NCBI GenBank assembly: GCA_014801535.1
Contig: JAAVEA010000028.1
Location: forward strand, 1 to 41,483
DNA from: Bacteroides sp.
GTDB taxonomy: Bacteria > Bacteroidota > Bacteroidia > Bacteroidales > Muribaculaceae
DNA: 41,483 bases
Reading direction: 5' to 3'
The position numbers were made by a program, and so were the translations under genes. Below are positions 34,319-41,111 of the stretch, in pieces; positions within the stretch are counted from its first letter, which is position 1; the number at the start of each line of letters is the position of its first letter. The notes beneath the pieces were generated by a model. The model was given only the letters and a program-made list of their open reading frames with translations. It searched no databases and was not told the origin of the DNA.

Positions 34319-37132
34319 TTACATGAAAATCTTATATGATTTTTCTCCTATCTTAAGGATATACGCTCCGTGAGAGGGGATCATGAGGGTCAGTTCACCG
34401 AAACCGGTGCCGATAGTGAGTCCTGTAAGATCGGTGACAGTCAAGGGGGTCCCTTGGGGTGAAGATACGCGGAGTGTACAGCCGTCGGTGATGACAGAGA
34501 CGCCTTCAGCGGCGATTGAGCTGATTCCCGAGGTCACGGTGTGAACACCCTGTATTCCGGATGCGAGTGAACGGAAGTCGGAATTGACTGCGATAACCGA
34601 ATAACCGTAGTCGGCATCCTCTATAAGATCAGAGAATTTATAGAAGTTCTCACCGGCTGTGTCTATCGACTGGAAAGCAGCCATCGGCTGATAATCTACA
34701 TTTCCGCCATATCCGATCTTCACATCGTCAATGGAGACAGATCCGCCCGAAGAGGCATGCAGAATAAAGCGAATCTTTGTGGTGCCGGCCGGAATATCGT
34801 TAATCTCCACGGTGTCGCCGCCGGCTGCCGATACCAGAGAGGAAAGTTTCTTCAGACTTTGCCATTCGTTTCCTAAAAGACCCTCTATCTCGATAGTGCC
34901 GTCGTTGATGTTTGATGAGGCGCGATACCAGAACCCGAGAGTGCGTATGCCAGTATTGAAGGAAGATGTGGTGAGATGCGAACCGTCGGTAGTCATGCGG
35001 ACCGATGGGGTCTCTACCGCATATGAGGCACGGCCGTCGAAAGATGCGTCGGTGGTCCAGCCTTCAGGCAGAAGACGGTTGGTGAAGTCGGCCTCCGTGA
35101 TGAAGGGGTCGCCCAGATCGAGCTTGTAAAGAGAGATCTCGTAGGTATCGGCATCTTCAAGTTTCTCCCAGTTTGCCACGAATGAATCGCACGAAATTTC
35201 GGAAGCCGGCAAGAGTGATACTGTCTTATAGTCGAGTGTCGGATCGAGAGTGGTGACTTCGATTTCATTAGAATCGGGAGAATAGAAGCGGCCATTTGTG
35301 GCGGTCACGGTATAATAGTAGGTTGTGGCCGGATCAAGACCTGTAACCTCAAAGGAGGATACATTGCCTAATTCCCGTTTCAGGAAACCGTCGAGATATT
35401 TCTTCACCTCGCTTCCGTTTTCCGACACCTTGCGGTAAACACTGAGAAGATATCCCGTGGTCTTGGTTATGGGTGTCCAGGAGGCGGTGAATGCACCTGC
35501 TTTTACGCCGGATGCTTCATTGGCCACAACAGGATCGAATATATTCTCGCCACCCTTGAATGCGAACGAAACCACACCGTCCATATCCATAATGTCGGTT
35601 ATCGGGGAATGAAGGGAAAGACCGTTCCATGTTTTCATTGAAGGCACTGAAGTGTCGGTGAATTCGGTTACACCCGAGGTGCCCGGGAAAGCGTCGCCGG
35701 CACGTGAATATTCGCTCTGCTCATTGTCGGCTTCTACGATATCCACATACTGTTTCTCGATATTCACGATATTGAGTCCCCACATCTGAGGATCGAAATC
35801 GATATGCCATACCAGCAGTCCGTGTCCGGGAATATACTGGTCCCACCCTTTTTGCTGACGGTTTTCAAGAATATAATATTCTGACTTGTTGGGAGTCTGA
35901 ATCATATACACATCATCGTAAGCACCGATCTGAGAAGCGGGATACATGCTTACGTTTCTCGGTTCGGAGAGAACCTTAGGCTCGATCCAGCCGAGGCAGT
36001 AACGCTCATATCCTGTGTGATAGGGAGGAGTGTGCGACTTATTGTTATATGATCCATGATCCATAAGCGACCATTCGCCGGGAGTGAAGGCGCTTGTGTA
36101 GAGTGTGGAATAAAGGTCGGGAAGTCCCATCACATGAGAGAACTCATGGCAAAAAACACCGATTCCGGCCAGATTTGATCCTTGTCCGTCGGAAAGCTCA
36201 TTGGAGGTGGCATAATGGTTTATGAGCTTGCCGTTCATATAGATCTCCATCTTCAGGTCATCGTGAATGTTCCATGAATGGGGCCAGATGGCATTCGCCG
36301 GTCCGCCGTCGGCCTCTCCATAGCCTGCATAGAAGATATATATATTGTCGACGATGCCATCGTTGTCGGTGTCGTAGTTGCTGAAATCGATCTGATCTTT
36401 CAGAAGTTCTACGGCATGAGGGATCATCTCATATGGACGTGCATCATTGCCCGTATTGTCGTTAGAGCCATAGTAGCTCATGTTATAAGGAAGCTTAACG
36501 GGACCGTAAACGTCAAACTGCGGAGCAAACTGACCATTGGAGCTTGCAATGAAGAAATCGCGTGCGGACCCGGTGGCTCCGTAATCTGAGAATCCTTCCT
36601 CGTTGAGCATCCGTCCGAAAAGGGTGCGGGGGTCGGAGAGTGTGAATTCCACATCCTGAAATTCCACCAGAATAGCGAGACACCGTGGCGATCCCTTGGT
36701 AGGGAAGGTACACAGAGTGGCTTCCTCAGCCACTTTTGATGGTGCCTTGCGGGCCATGCGGCTCTTACGTGAGCGTTCGGCAATCTCAAATGAGGCTTGC
36801 CGGTTGAAAGAATTGAGAAGAGCTTGCTCATGTATGTCGCGCGAGGCTTGATTTGAAGCCACGATGTCGGAAGCGCGAAGCGTGTCGCCGTCGGGAATAG
36901 CATAACGGAAAAGACCGTCATCTCCGCGCAGCAGCATGTAGCCATCGGGTGTGACATAGTAATGGCCATGTTCGTCACCACGAAGGAAAACTTCAATCTG
37001 TTCCCCTCCATTGTCGAATGTGAGGAGACCCGGCTTAGCCGGAACGGCACGGGCTACATCAACCCCTGCGCCGGAAAGGATGGCTGCAGCGGCGAGCACC
37101 AGTGCTGATTTTCGTAATTTTTGAATGATCAT
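34319..37132 (-). CDS. M6-family (immune inhibitor A-like) metalloprotease, T9SS cargo, 937 aa
   Basis: A secreted zinc protease. The signal peptide ends near residue 29 (DVARA|VP). The zinc site is HEFSHVMGLPD at 329-339: His329, Glu330, His333 and Asp339, with the Gly336 usual in M6 enzymes. A calcium-type loop DTDNDGIVDN is at 254-263. LAILVEFQDVEF and ARDFFIASSNGQFAP are also M6 hallmarks. Fn3-like domains and a jelly-roll domain (about 720-860, FTNRLLPEGWTTDASFDGRASYA) follow, and the C-terminus (LTVTDLTGLTIGTGFGE, HGAYILKIGEKSYKIFM) is a T9SS sorting domain. It is first in a three-gene cargo operon with a strong promoter. Immune inhibitor A in Bacillus degrades host antimicrobial proteins; the substrate here is unknown. 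Confidence 0.92.
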   Translation of the reverse strand: MIIQKLRKSALVLAAAAILSGAGVDVARAVPAKPGLLTFDNGGEQIEVFLRGDEHGHYYVTPDGYMLLRGDDGLFRYAIPDGDTLRASDIVASNQASRDIHEQALLNSFNRQASFEIAERSRKSRMARKAPSKVAEEATLCTFPTKGSPRCLAILVEFQDVEFTLSDPRTLFGRMLNEEGFSDYGATGSARDFFIASSNGQFAPQFDVYGPVKLPYNMSYYGSNDNTGNDARPYEMIPHAVELLKDQIDFSNYDTDNDGIVDNIYIFYAGYGEADGGPANAIWPHSWNIHDDLKMEIYMNGKLINHYATSNELSDGQGSNLAGIGVFCHEFSHVMGLPDLYSTLYTSAFTPGEWSLMDHGSYNNKSHTPPYHTGYERYCLGWIEPKVLSEPRNVSMYPASQIGAYDDVYMIQTPNKSEYYILENRQQKGWDQYIPGHGLLVWHIDFDPQMWGLNIVNIEKQYVDIVEADNEQSEYSRAGDAFPGTSGVTEFTDTSVPSMKTWNGLSLHSPITDIMDMDGVVSFAFKGGENIFDPVVANEASGVKAGAFTASWTPITKTTGYLLSVYRKVSENGSEVKKYLDGFLKRELGNVSSFEVTGLDPATTYYYTVTATNGRFYSPDSNEIEVTTLDPTLDYKTVSLLPASEISCDSFVANWEKLEDADTYEISLYKLDLGDPFITEADFTNRLLPEGWTTDASFDGRASYAVETPSVRMTTDGSHLTTSSFNTGIRTLGFWYRASSNINDGTIEIEGLLGNEWQSLKKLSSLVSAAGGDTVEINDIPAGTTKIRFILHASSGGSVSIDDVKIGYGGNVDYQPMAAFQSIDTAGENFYKFSDLIEDADYGYSVIAVNSDFRSLASGIQGVHTVTSGISSIAAEGVSVITDGCTLRVSSPQGTPLTVTDLTGLTIGTGFGELTLMIPSHGAYILKIGEKSYKIFM

Positions 37133-37320
37133 ATATGTCAGGTTTAAAAAATTTTCAAATAAAGATGTTTAAACTGTTCCTATGGAGATTAGAAATAAGC
37201 TTCTTATTTCAAAGGTCTTTTTCATAAAATGAAATTTGTCTTAGAAACTTTCCGGTTGAATGACAAATTGCAATCTTATTCCCATATTTCCCTTTATATC
37301 GGAGTAAAAAAGTGTTTTTG

Positions 37321-37351
37321 CAAAGATATAAGGAAAAATAACGTAGTCAAA
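37321..37351 (-). promoter_or_regulatory. Promoter of the metalloprotease/cargo operon
   Basis: On the minus strand TTTG (37351-37348) and TATCTTTG (37328-37321) are 19 nt apart, an exact consensus match. Confidence 0.65.
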
Positions 37352-37545
37352 CCGATTTTTTTGACCTAAATCAAATAATTGATATTTATTATTACGTTTT
37401 TATAAAAGATAAGTAAAGTTGACCTGAATAGTTAAAATTTATTGCGTTCTCCTATTGCTTAGTAATTAACGTAGCATAGTGATTAATATTTTAATTTCCG
37501 ACAACAGGTAGCACAAATAAAATAGTAAATGTATTCGGGAAAGAT

Positions 37546-37579
37546 CGGACGCACCTGGGGTGGGTCCCTGCATAGAGCC
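37546..37579. repeat. REP-like palindromic repeat, copy 2
   Basis: CGGACGCACCTGGGGTGGGTCCC followed by TGCATAGAGCC. It matches the repeat at 26635-26670 at most positions including the flank, with a decayed hairpin. Confidence 0.5.
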
Positions 37580-37676
37580 GATGGCATTAATTATTTTCTG
37601 AGTGATACTTAAGCGGTGAAAAATAAGGCAATATAATTTTACATGTTCATCTGTTCGAGAATCAAAACCACAGCCT

Positions 37677-38300
37677 ATGTTTGCCGAAAGCCATATACCG
37701 AAGACCCTCCGACAGATATTGTCGCAGTATTGCACACCCACGGAAGAACTTGTGCGTGAGTTTGAGAATGCCGCCCGTCTTGTTGAGGTTAAGAAAGGGA
37801 AGGCAATAGTGCGCCAAGGGGTGCTGTGTGATGATTTTGTGTTTAACAAGCAGGGTCTTTTCCGGGTAAGCCACGTATCTGACGGGAAAGAGGATACGGT
37901 GCTTTTCGGCACATCGGGCGATGTTTTCACCTCGCTTCACTCCTATTATGCGGGAGAGCCTTCCATATTTTCACTTATAGCGGTTGAAGATTCGGAAGCG
38001 TGGCTTGTAAGCTACAGGATGATGCGCCAGCTCGAGGCGAGGCATCCGGCTATGTTGAAGTGGATGCACGACCTGTTGATAGAGCAGATGTATGGTTTTG
38101 AAAAGCGTTATCTCTTTTTCAACAATAAGACGGCCGAGGAAAGGTTTCTTAATTTCATGAGGATCCACAGCGTGTCGTTAAGGCGCACCTCGGTGAAATA
38201 TATTTCGAGTATAGTTCCCTTGAAATATATAGCGCAATATCTGAAGATAACGCAATCCACCTTATCGCGGCTTAGAAAAAAGCTTGTGGGACAGGGGTGA
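37677..38300 (+). CDS. Crp/Fnr-family transcriptional regulator, 207 aa
   Basis: An N-terminal cyclic-nucleotide-binding-type beta-roll covers about residues 25-115 (VKKGKAIVRQGVLCDDFVFNKQGLFRV, FGTSGDVFTS). A long dimer helix and a C-terminal helix-turn-helix (PLKYIAQYLKITQSTLSRLRKKL, about 180-204) follow. The beta-roll lacks the clear phosphate-binding RxS motif of true cAMP receptors and there is no Fnr-type Cys cluster, so the signal is unknown. The same class is abundant in Bacteroidota. The start is the ATG at 37677. It is divergent from the metalloprotease operon, which makes that operon a possible target. Confidence 0.88.
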   Translation: MFAESHIPKTLRQILSQYCTPTEELVREFENAARLVEVKKGKAIVRQGVLCDDFVFNKQGLFRVSHVSDGKEDTVLFGTSGDVFTSLHSYYAGEPSIFSLIAVEDSEAWLVSYRMMRQLEARHPAMLKWMHDLLIEQMYGFEKRYLFFNNKTAEERFLNFMRIHSVSLRRTSVKYISSIVPLKYIAQYLKITQSTLSRLRKKLVGQG

Positions 38301-38367
38301 AAATGAGATAGATAGCAGGGGTGAAAAGAGAAAGTTTGATAAAAATGGGAAAAAAGAAAAAGAAAAA

Positions 38368-38399
38368 TTTGCACAGAATAAAAAAAGTTTGTAATTTTG
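38368..38399 (+). promoter_or_regulatory. Promoter of tRNA-Ser
   Basis: TTTG at 38368-38371 and TAATTTTG at 38392-38399 are 20 nt apart. The mature tRNA begins about 40 bases further on. Confidence 0.65.
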
Positions 38400-38442
38400 C
38401 CACTGCAAGTCGCAAGATTTGTTGAGTTTGAGTTATAGATTA

Positions 38443-38529
38443 GGAAGGGTGGGTGAGTGGCTGAAACCACCAGTTTGCTAAACTGACGTAGGAGCAATCC
38501 TACCACGAGTTCGAATCTCGTCCCTTCCG
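38443..38529 (+). tRNA. tRNA-Ser (anticodon GCT)
   Basis: The acceptor stem GGAAGGG (38443-38449) pairs with CCCTTCC (38522-38528), with G as the discriminator base. The anticodon arm CAGT-TTGCTAA-ACTG places GCT at 38477-38479, reading AGC and AGU serine codons. The long variable arm GTAGGAGCAATCCTAC is typical of serine tRNA. The T arm is ACGAG-TTCGAAT-CTCGT. The terminal CCA is not encoded. Confidence 0.95.
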
Positions 38530-38532
38530 CAT

Positions 38533-38580
38533 AATCCGCGATAACCGCCCTTGAGTAAGGCAGTTGTCGCGGATTTTGTT
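38533..38580 (+). terminator. Terminator after tRNA-Ser
   Basis: AATCCGCGATAAC (38533-38545) pairs with GTTGTCGCGGATT (38563-38575), followed by TTTGTTT. Confidence 0.8.
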
Positions 38581-38633
38581 TAAAGGCATAGACGCTGTAT
38601 GGACGTAGAAATTAGTCCAGAAATATTAGATAT

Positions 38634-38671
38634 AAAAAAGCGGTTCCCATTAAAATTATGAGAACCGCTTT
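38634..38671 (-). terminator. Terminator of hicAB (possibly bidirectional)
   Basis: AAAGCGGTTC (38637-38646) pairs with GAACCGCTTT (38662-38671). In the minus direction a U-tract (CTTTTTTATA) follows. It lies about 85 bases past the hicB stop. Confidence 0.65.
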
Positions 38672-38755
38672 AGATTGTATTTAAAAAGCAAATGCTATAA
38701 TGTGGCAGAACAAAGTTCTGCTCCCATAGCCTTAAAGGTTGAGCTAATTCTCTCT

Positions 38756-39097
38756 TTAATTAGCTGATTCGAGTTCATGTTTTATGGAGCGGAGCACGAA
38801 ATCATTTATGGTCGTGCCAATTGCATTGGCTTTTTCGGCTAAATCCTCATGGAGTTGCGATGGCATACGCAAAATCAATCTTCCGCTATATGGTTTGGCC
38901 GGCTCTATTCCTCTTTCCCGACAGCTTTCCAGATAGCAATCAATGGATTCTTCAAAATCCCTCTTGATTTCCTCTATAGAACTCCCTTCGTAAGATATAA
39001 GGGTGCCGTTAAGTCCAAGAACTTTCCCAAATAAACAATCATCTTCAGGGCTATACTCTACAGAACCTGAATAACCCTTATATTTCAATTTTCCCAT
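38756..39097 (-). CDS. hicB: HicB-family antitoxin, 113 aa
   Basis: It neutralises HicA and represses the operon. The N-terminal half is the partial RNase-H-like HicB fold (YKGYSGSVEYSPEDDCLFGKVLGLNGTLISYEGSSIEEIKRDFEESIDCYLESC). The C-terminal half is a ribbon-helix-helix DNA-binding segment (GRLILRMPSQLHEDLAEKANAIGTTINDFVLRSIKHEL). The gene begins 3 bases after the hicA stop, the usual toxin-first order of many hicAB operons. Confidence 0.9.
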   Translation of the reverse strand: MGKLKYKGYSGSVEYSPEDDCLFGKVLGLNGTLISYEGSSIEEIKRDFEESIDCYLESCRERGIEPAKPYSGRLILRMPSQLHEDLAEKANAIGTTINDFVLRSIKHELESAN

Positions 39098-39100
39098 AAT

Positions 39101-39352
39101 CTAAATCAATTTTAACTGCTGAAGACACTCTATTAATTGCTTAATCTGATAAATTTTCAGATCTCCGTTCGGATGGGGCTTGTGTAATAAAATAGTGTCC
39201 TTCCCTTTGATAAATTCTACTCTGGATCCCGATGACTTCCCTTTATTATTCTCTATAAATCCCAATCTGGTTAATAATGCCTTAGCTTCATCATAATTAT
39301 AATCTTTAGGTTTGCTAAGTAATCGAGCTACTGATTTTTCATGTTTACTCAT
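39101..39352 (-). CDS. hicA: HicA-like mRNA interferase toxin, atypical active site, 83 aa
   Basis: A small dsRBD-fold toxin: YDEAKALLTRLGFIENN, then SSGSRVEFIKG and ILLHKPHPNGDLKIYQIKQLIECL. In classical HicA the catalytic His sits in a GSH motif; here the equivalent site reads GSR (Arg44), as in a divergent HicA subgroup. His57 and His60 in LHKPHP are conserved and could serve instead. In the family, HicA cleaves mRNA and tmRNA and stops growth when HicB is lost. Whether this variant is active is open. Confidence 0.85.
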   Translation of the reverse strand: MSKHEKSVARLLSKPKDYNYDEAKALLTRLGFIENNKGKSSGSRVEFIKGKDTILLHKPHPNGDLKIYQIKQLIECLQQLKLI

Positions 39353-39388
39353 CCTTTTATATTTATATTATTAAATTTATATTTAATA

Positions 39389-39419
39389 CAAAGATACTAA
39401 TTTTAGTATCAAAAACAAA
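39389..39419 (-). promoter_or_regulatory. hicAB promoter with palindromic operator
   Basis: On the minus strand TTTG (39419-39416) and TATCTTTG (39396-39389) are 19 nt apart. The perfect palindrome GATACTAA-TT-TTAGTATC (39393-39410) covers the spacer and part of the -7 element, a natural binding site for the ribbon-helix-helix of HicB. Confidence 0.65.
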
Positions 39420-39468
39420 ATTTTCAAGAAAAGGTTTGATATTATTCTTATTGGAGAAATAAAAAAAT

Positions 39469-39540
39469 ATGAATATTTTCCTTAATGTTAAAAATAACTG
39501 CAATCTTAGTGAACTAAATTGGGAGGAAATTCCTTTTTAA
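39469..39540 (+). CDS. Possible 23-residue leader peptide ahead of the OmpA-like lipoprotein gene
   Basis: A short frame (MNIFLNVKNNCNLSELNWEEIPF) begins with ATG at 39469 and ends with TAA at 39538-39540. A GGAG motif lies about 13 bases upstream and the frame ends 30 bases before the next start. There is no other evidence of translation; chance is quite possible. Confidence 0.25.
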   Translation: MNIFLNVKNNCNLSELNWEEIPF

Positions 39541-39570
39541 AGATGTAATATTAATGAAAAACACAAGATT

Positions 39571-40335
39571 ATGGATATAAGGAATTTGTCGAAGAAGGGG
39601 GTTCTTGCTCTCGTGTGCACCGCATCGCTTTTCGCAACTACCGGCTGCACGTCTCTCAAGAATACTTGGAATGGAATGACGCAGACAGGTCAGGGTGCCA
39701 CTGCGGGAGGAGCGGCCGGAGCCGCCGTCGGCGCAGGTGTCGGTGCGCTTATCGGAGGTGGTAAGGGAACCTGGATAGGTGCGCTGGTGGGTAGTGCTTT
39801 AGGTGCGGGAACGGGTGCCGTGGTTGGAAATGAAATGCAGAAGCAGAAAAACCAGCTTGAAAAGGAACTCGACGATCTTCGTGCGAAGGAGGCCGGCAAT
39901 GAGGCTGCCCTGAACGATATAAAACTGGAGATGGTGAAAGACAGCAATAATCTGGATGCGCTGAAACTTGTGCTCGGCAATTCCGTATTGTTCAACACCG
40001 GAAGCTATCAACTTTCTGCTGCGGCGCAGGCTGCCTTGGCTAAAGTGGCCTATAACCTCGGCCAATTCCCTGATACGGATGTGACAGTGGTCGGCTACAC
40101 CGATAACACAGGCACACAGGCCATCAACGACAAGCTGTCGCTTGAAAGAGCCGATGCGGTGAAAGATTATCTTATCAATGCGGGAGTATCGGCCAGCCGT
40201 CTTACAGCTGTAGGCAGGGGCTGGAACGATCCGGTGGCTTCAAACAGCACTGCCGCAGGACGCGCCCAGAACCGTCGTGTCGAGATTTATATAACGGCAA
40301 ACAAGCAGATGATAGAAAATGCAGAAAGAATGTAG
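39571..40335 (+). CDS. OmpA/YiaD-type outer-membrane lipoprotein, 254 aa
   Basis: Lipoprotein signal with SLFATTGC (Cys26). Then a glycine-zipper membrane segment (GGAAGAAVGAGVGALIGGGKGTWIGALVGSALGAGTGAVVG, quoted by its ends GGAAG and AVVG, about 46-86), a short charged coiled-coil (KQKNQLEKELDDLRAKEAG), and an OmpA C-terminal domain from about residue 130. That domain has VLFNTGSYQLS, VVGYTDNTG, LSLERADAVKDYL and AQNRRVEIYI with the Asp and Arg that hold diaminopimelate. It should tie the outer membrane to peptidoglycan. It is a single-gene unit with its own terminator. Confidence 0.9.
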   Translation: MDIRNLSKKGVLALVCTASLFATTGCTSLKNTWNGMTQTGQGATAGGAAGAAVGAGVGALIGGGKGTWIGALVGSALGAGTGAVVGNEMQKQKNQLEKELDDLRAKEAGNEAALNDIKLEMVKDSNNLDALKLVLGNSVLFNTGSYQLSAAAQAALAKVAYNLGQFPDTDVTVVGYTDNTGTQAINDKLSLERADAVKDYLINAGVSASRLTAVGRGWNDPVASNSTAAGRAQNRRVEIYITANKQMIENAERM

Positions 40336-40372
40336 AATGTGTTGCAAAAAGGAAAAATAATATAAATAATTG

Positions 40373-40403
40373 AAAATAATGGCAGAAATGTCATTATTTT
40401 TTT
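40373..40403 (+). terminator. Terminator of the OmpA-like lipoprotein gene
   Basis: AAAATAATG (40373-40381) pairs with CATTATTTT (40392-40400) and runs into seven T. It lies about 40 bases past the stop. Confidence 0.75.
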
Positions 40404-40404
40404 G

Positions 40405-40412
40405 TACTTTTG
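40405..40412 (+). promoter_or_regulatory. Putative -7 element of the GNAT gene
   Basis: TACTTTTG matches TAnnTTTG; no -33 element is visible at the usual spacing. It follows the upstream terminator directly. The start codon is 81 bases further on. Confidence 0.45.
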
Positions 40413-40493
40413 CCACAATTTTTTACAGGTGAAATAGAAGTTGCATACAAAAAACGAATCAAAACAACTTCATAACAATCTTTCGGAAACAAA

Positions 40494-41111
40494 ATGGACA
40501 TTAAAGACATCACTGTCAAGTTTGCCGAACCCGCGGAGGCTAAGTATGCCGAGCTGATAGTGAACCTGATTTATGAATCAGCACTCCAGCGCGGCACGGG
40601 AATCGCTAAGCGAACCCCCGAATACATAGCCCAGAAAATCAACAGCGGAAAGAGTGTCGTGGCTCTCCACGGCGACCGCCTTGTGGGGTTCAGCTACATT
40701 GAGAGCTGGGGTCATGGAGATTTTGTGGCAACGTCCGGATTGATTGTCGACCCAGAATACCGCCATCTTGGCCTTGCCGGCGCCATCAAGGCGAAAACTT
40801 TCGAGCTGGCTCGACTTCGATTCCCATTTGCCAAACTTTTCTCCATCACTACATCGCTCCCGGTAATGAAATTGAATTCCCGTATGGGATATAAACCGGT
40901 AACCTTTTCTGAGCTCACCGATGATGAGGAGTTCTGGCGAGGATGCGAAGGATGCAGAAACTATGATATTCTGCAGCGTAACAGCCGCCGTATGTGTCTC
41001 TGCACCGGTATGCTGTTTGACCCTCAACAACCTCTGGCCCCCAAAGACAGGGCAAATCCTTACGTGATGATGGTGAAGAATACTTTCAAGAAAATCTTCC
41101 ATCTCAAATAA
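40494..41111 (+). CDS. GNAT-family acyltransferase, candidate N-acyl-glutamate synthase, 205 aa
   Basis: The acyl-CoA-binding motif is VDPEYRHLGLAGAIKAK (about 85-101), with the RxxGxA loop at 90-95 and strands GFSYIE and VATSGLIV ahead of it. The C-terminal part has CEGCRNYD (Cys151, Cys154) and MCLCTGM (Cys168, Cys170), which could bind a metal. This layout resembles a Bacteroides GNAT protein found beside argG and argC and proposed to start arginine synthesis by acylating glutamate (succinyl rather than acetyl in Bacteroides). No arg gene follows inside the window, so this assignment rests only on sequence resemblance. Another GNAT acetyltransferase remains possible. Confidence 0.75.
   Translation: MDIKDITVKFAEPAEAKYAELIVNLIYESALQRGTGIAKRTPEYIAQKINSGKSVVALHGDRLVGFSYIESWGHGDFVATSGLIVDPEYRHLGLAGAIKAKTFELARLRFPFAKLFSITTSLPVMKLNSRMGYKPVTFSELTDDEEFWRGCEGCRNYDILQRNSRRMCLCTGMLFDPQQPLAPKDRANPYVMMVKNTFKKIFHLK

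Larger units (their letters stand above)
37133..37676. other. Divergent regulatory region between the metalloprotease and Crp/Fnr-type genes
   Basis: These 544 bases are AT-rich and hold no gene. The left part contains the minus-strand promoter at 37321-37351 with a leader of about 180 nt. The right part holds the second REP-like repeat (37546-37579). No clear promoter for the regulator was seen. Confidence 0.6.

Noticed and set aside
34106..34339. Plus-strand frame encoding EIGEIGDIGEIGE repeats
   Set aside because: It is only the 9-bp DNA repeat read in frame, plus antisense of the 1490-residue gene's signal peptide.
37466..37930. 154-codon minus-strand frame across the regulator start
   Set aside because: Antisense to the Crp/Fnr-type gene for half its length, the rest being non-coding repeat; no family features.
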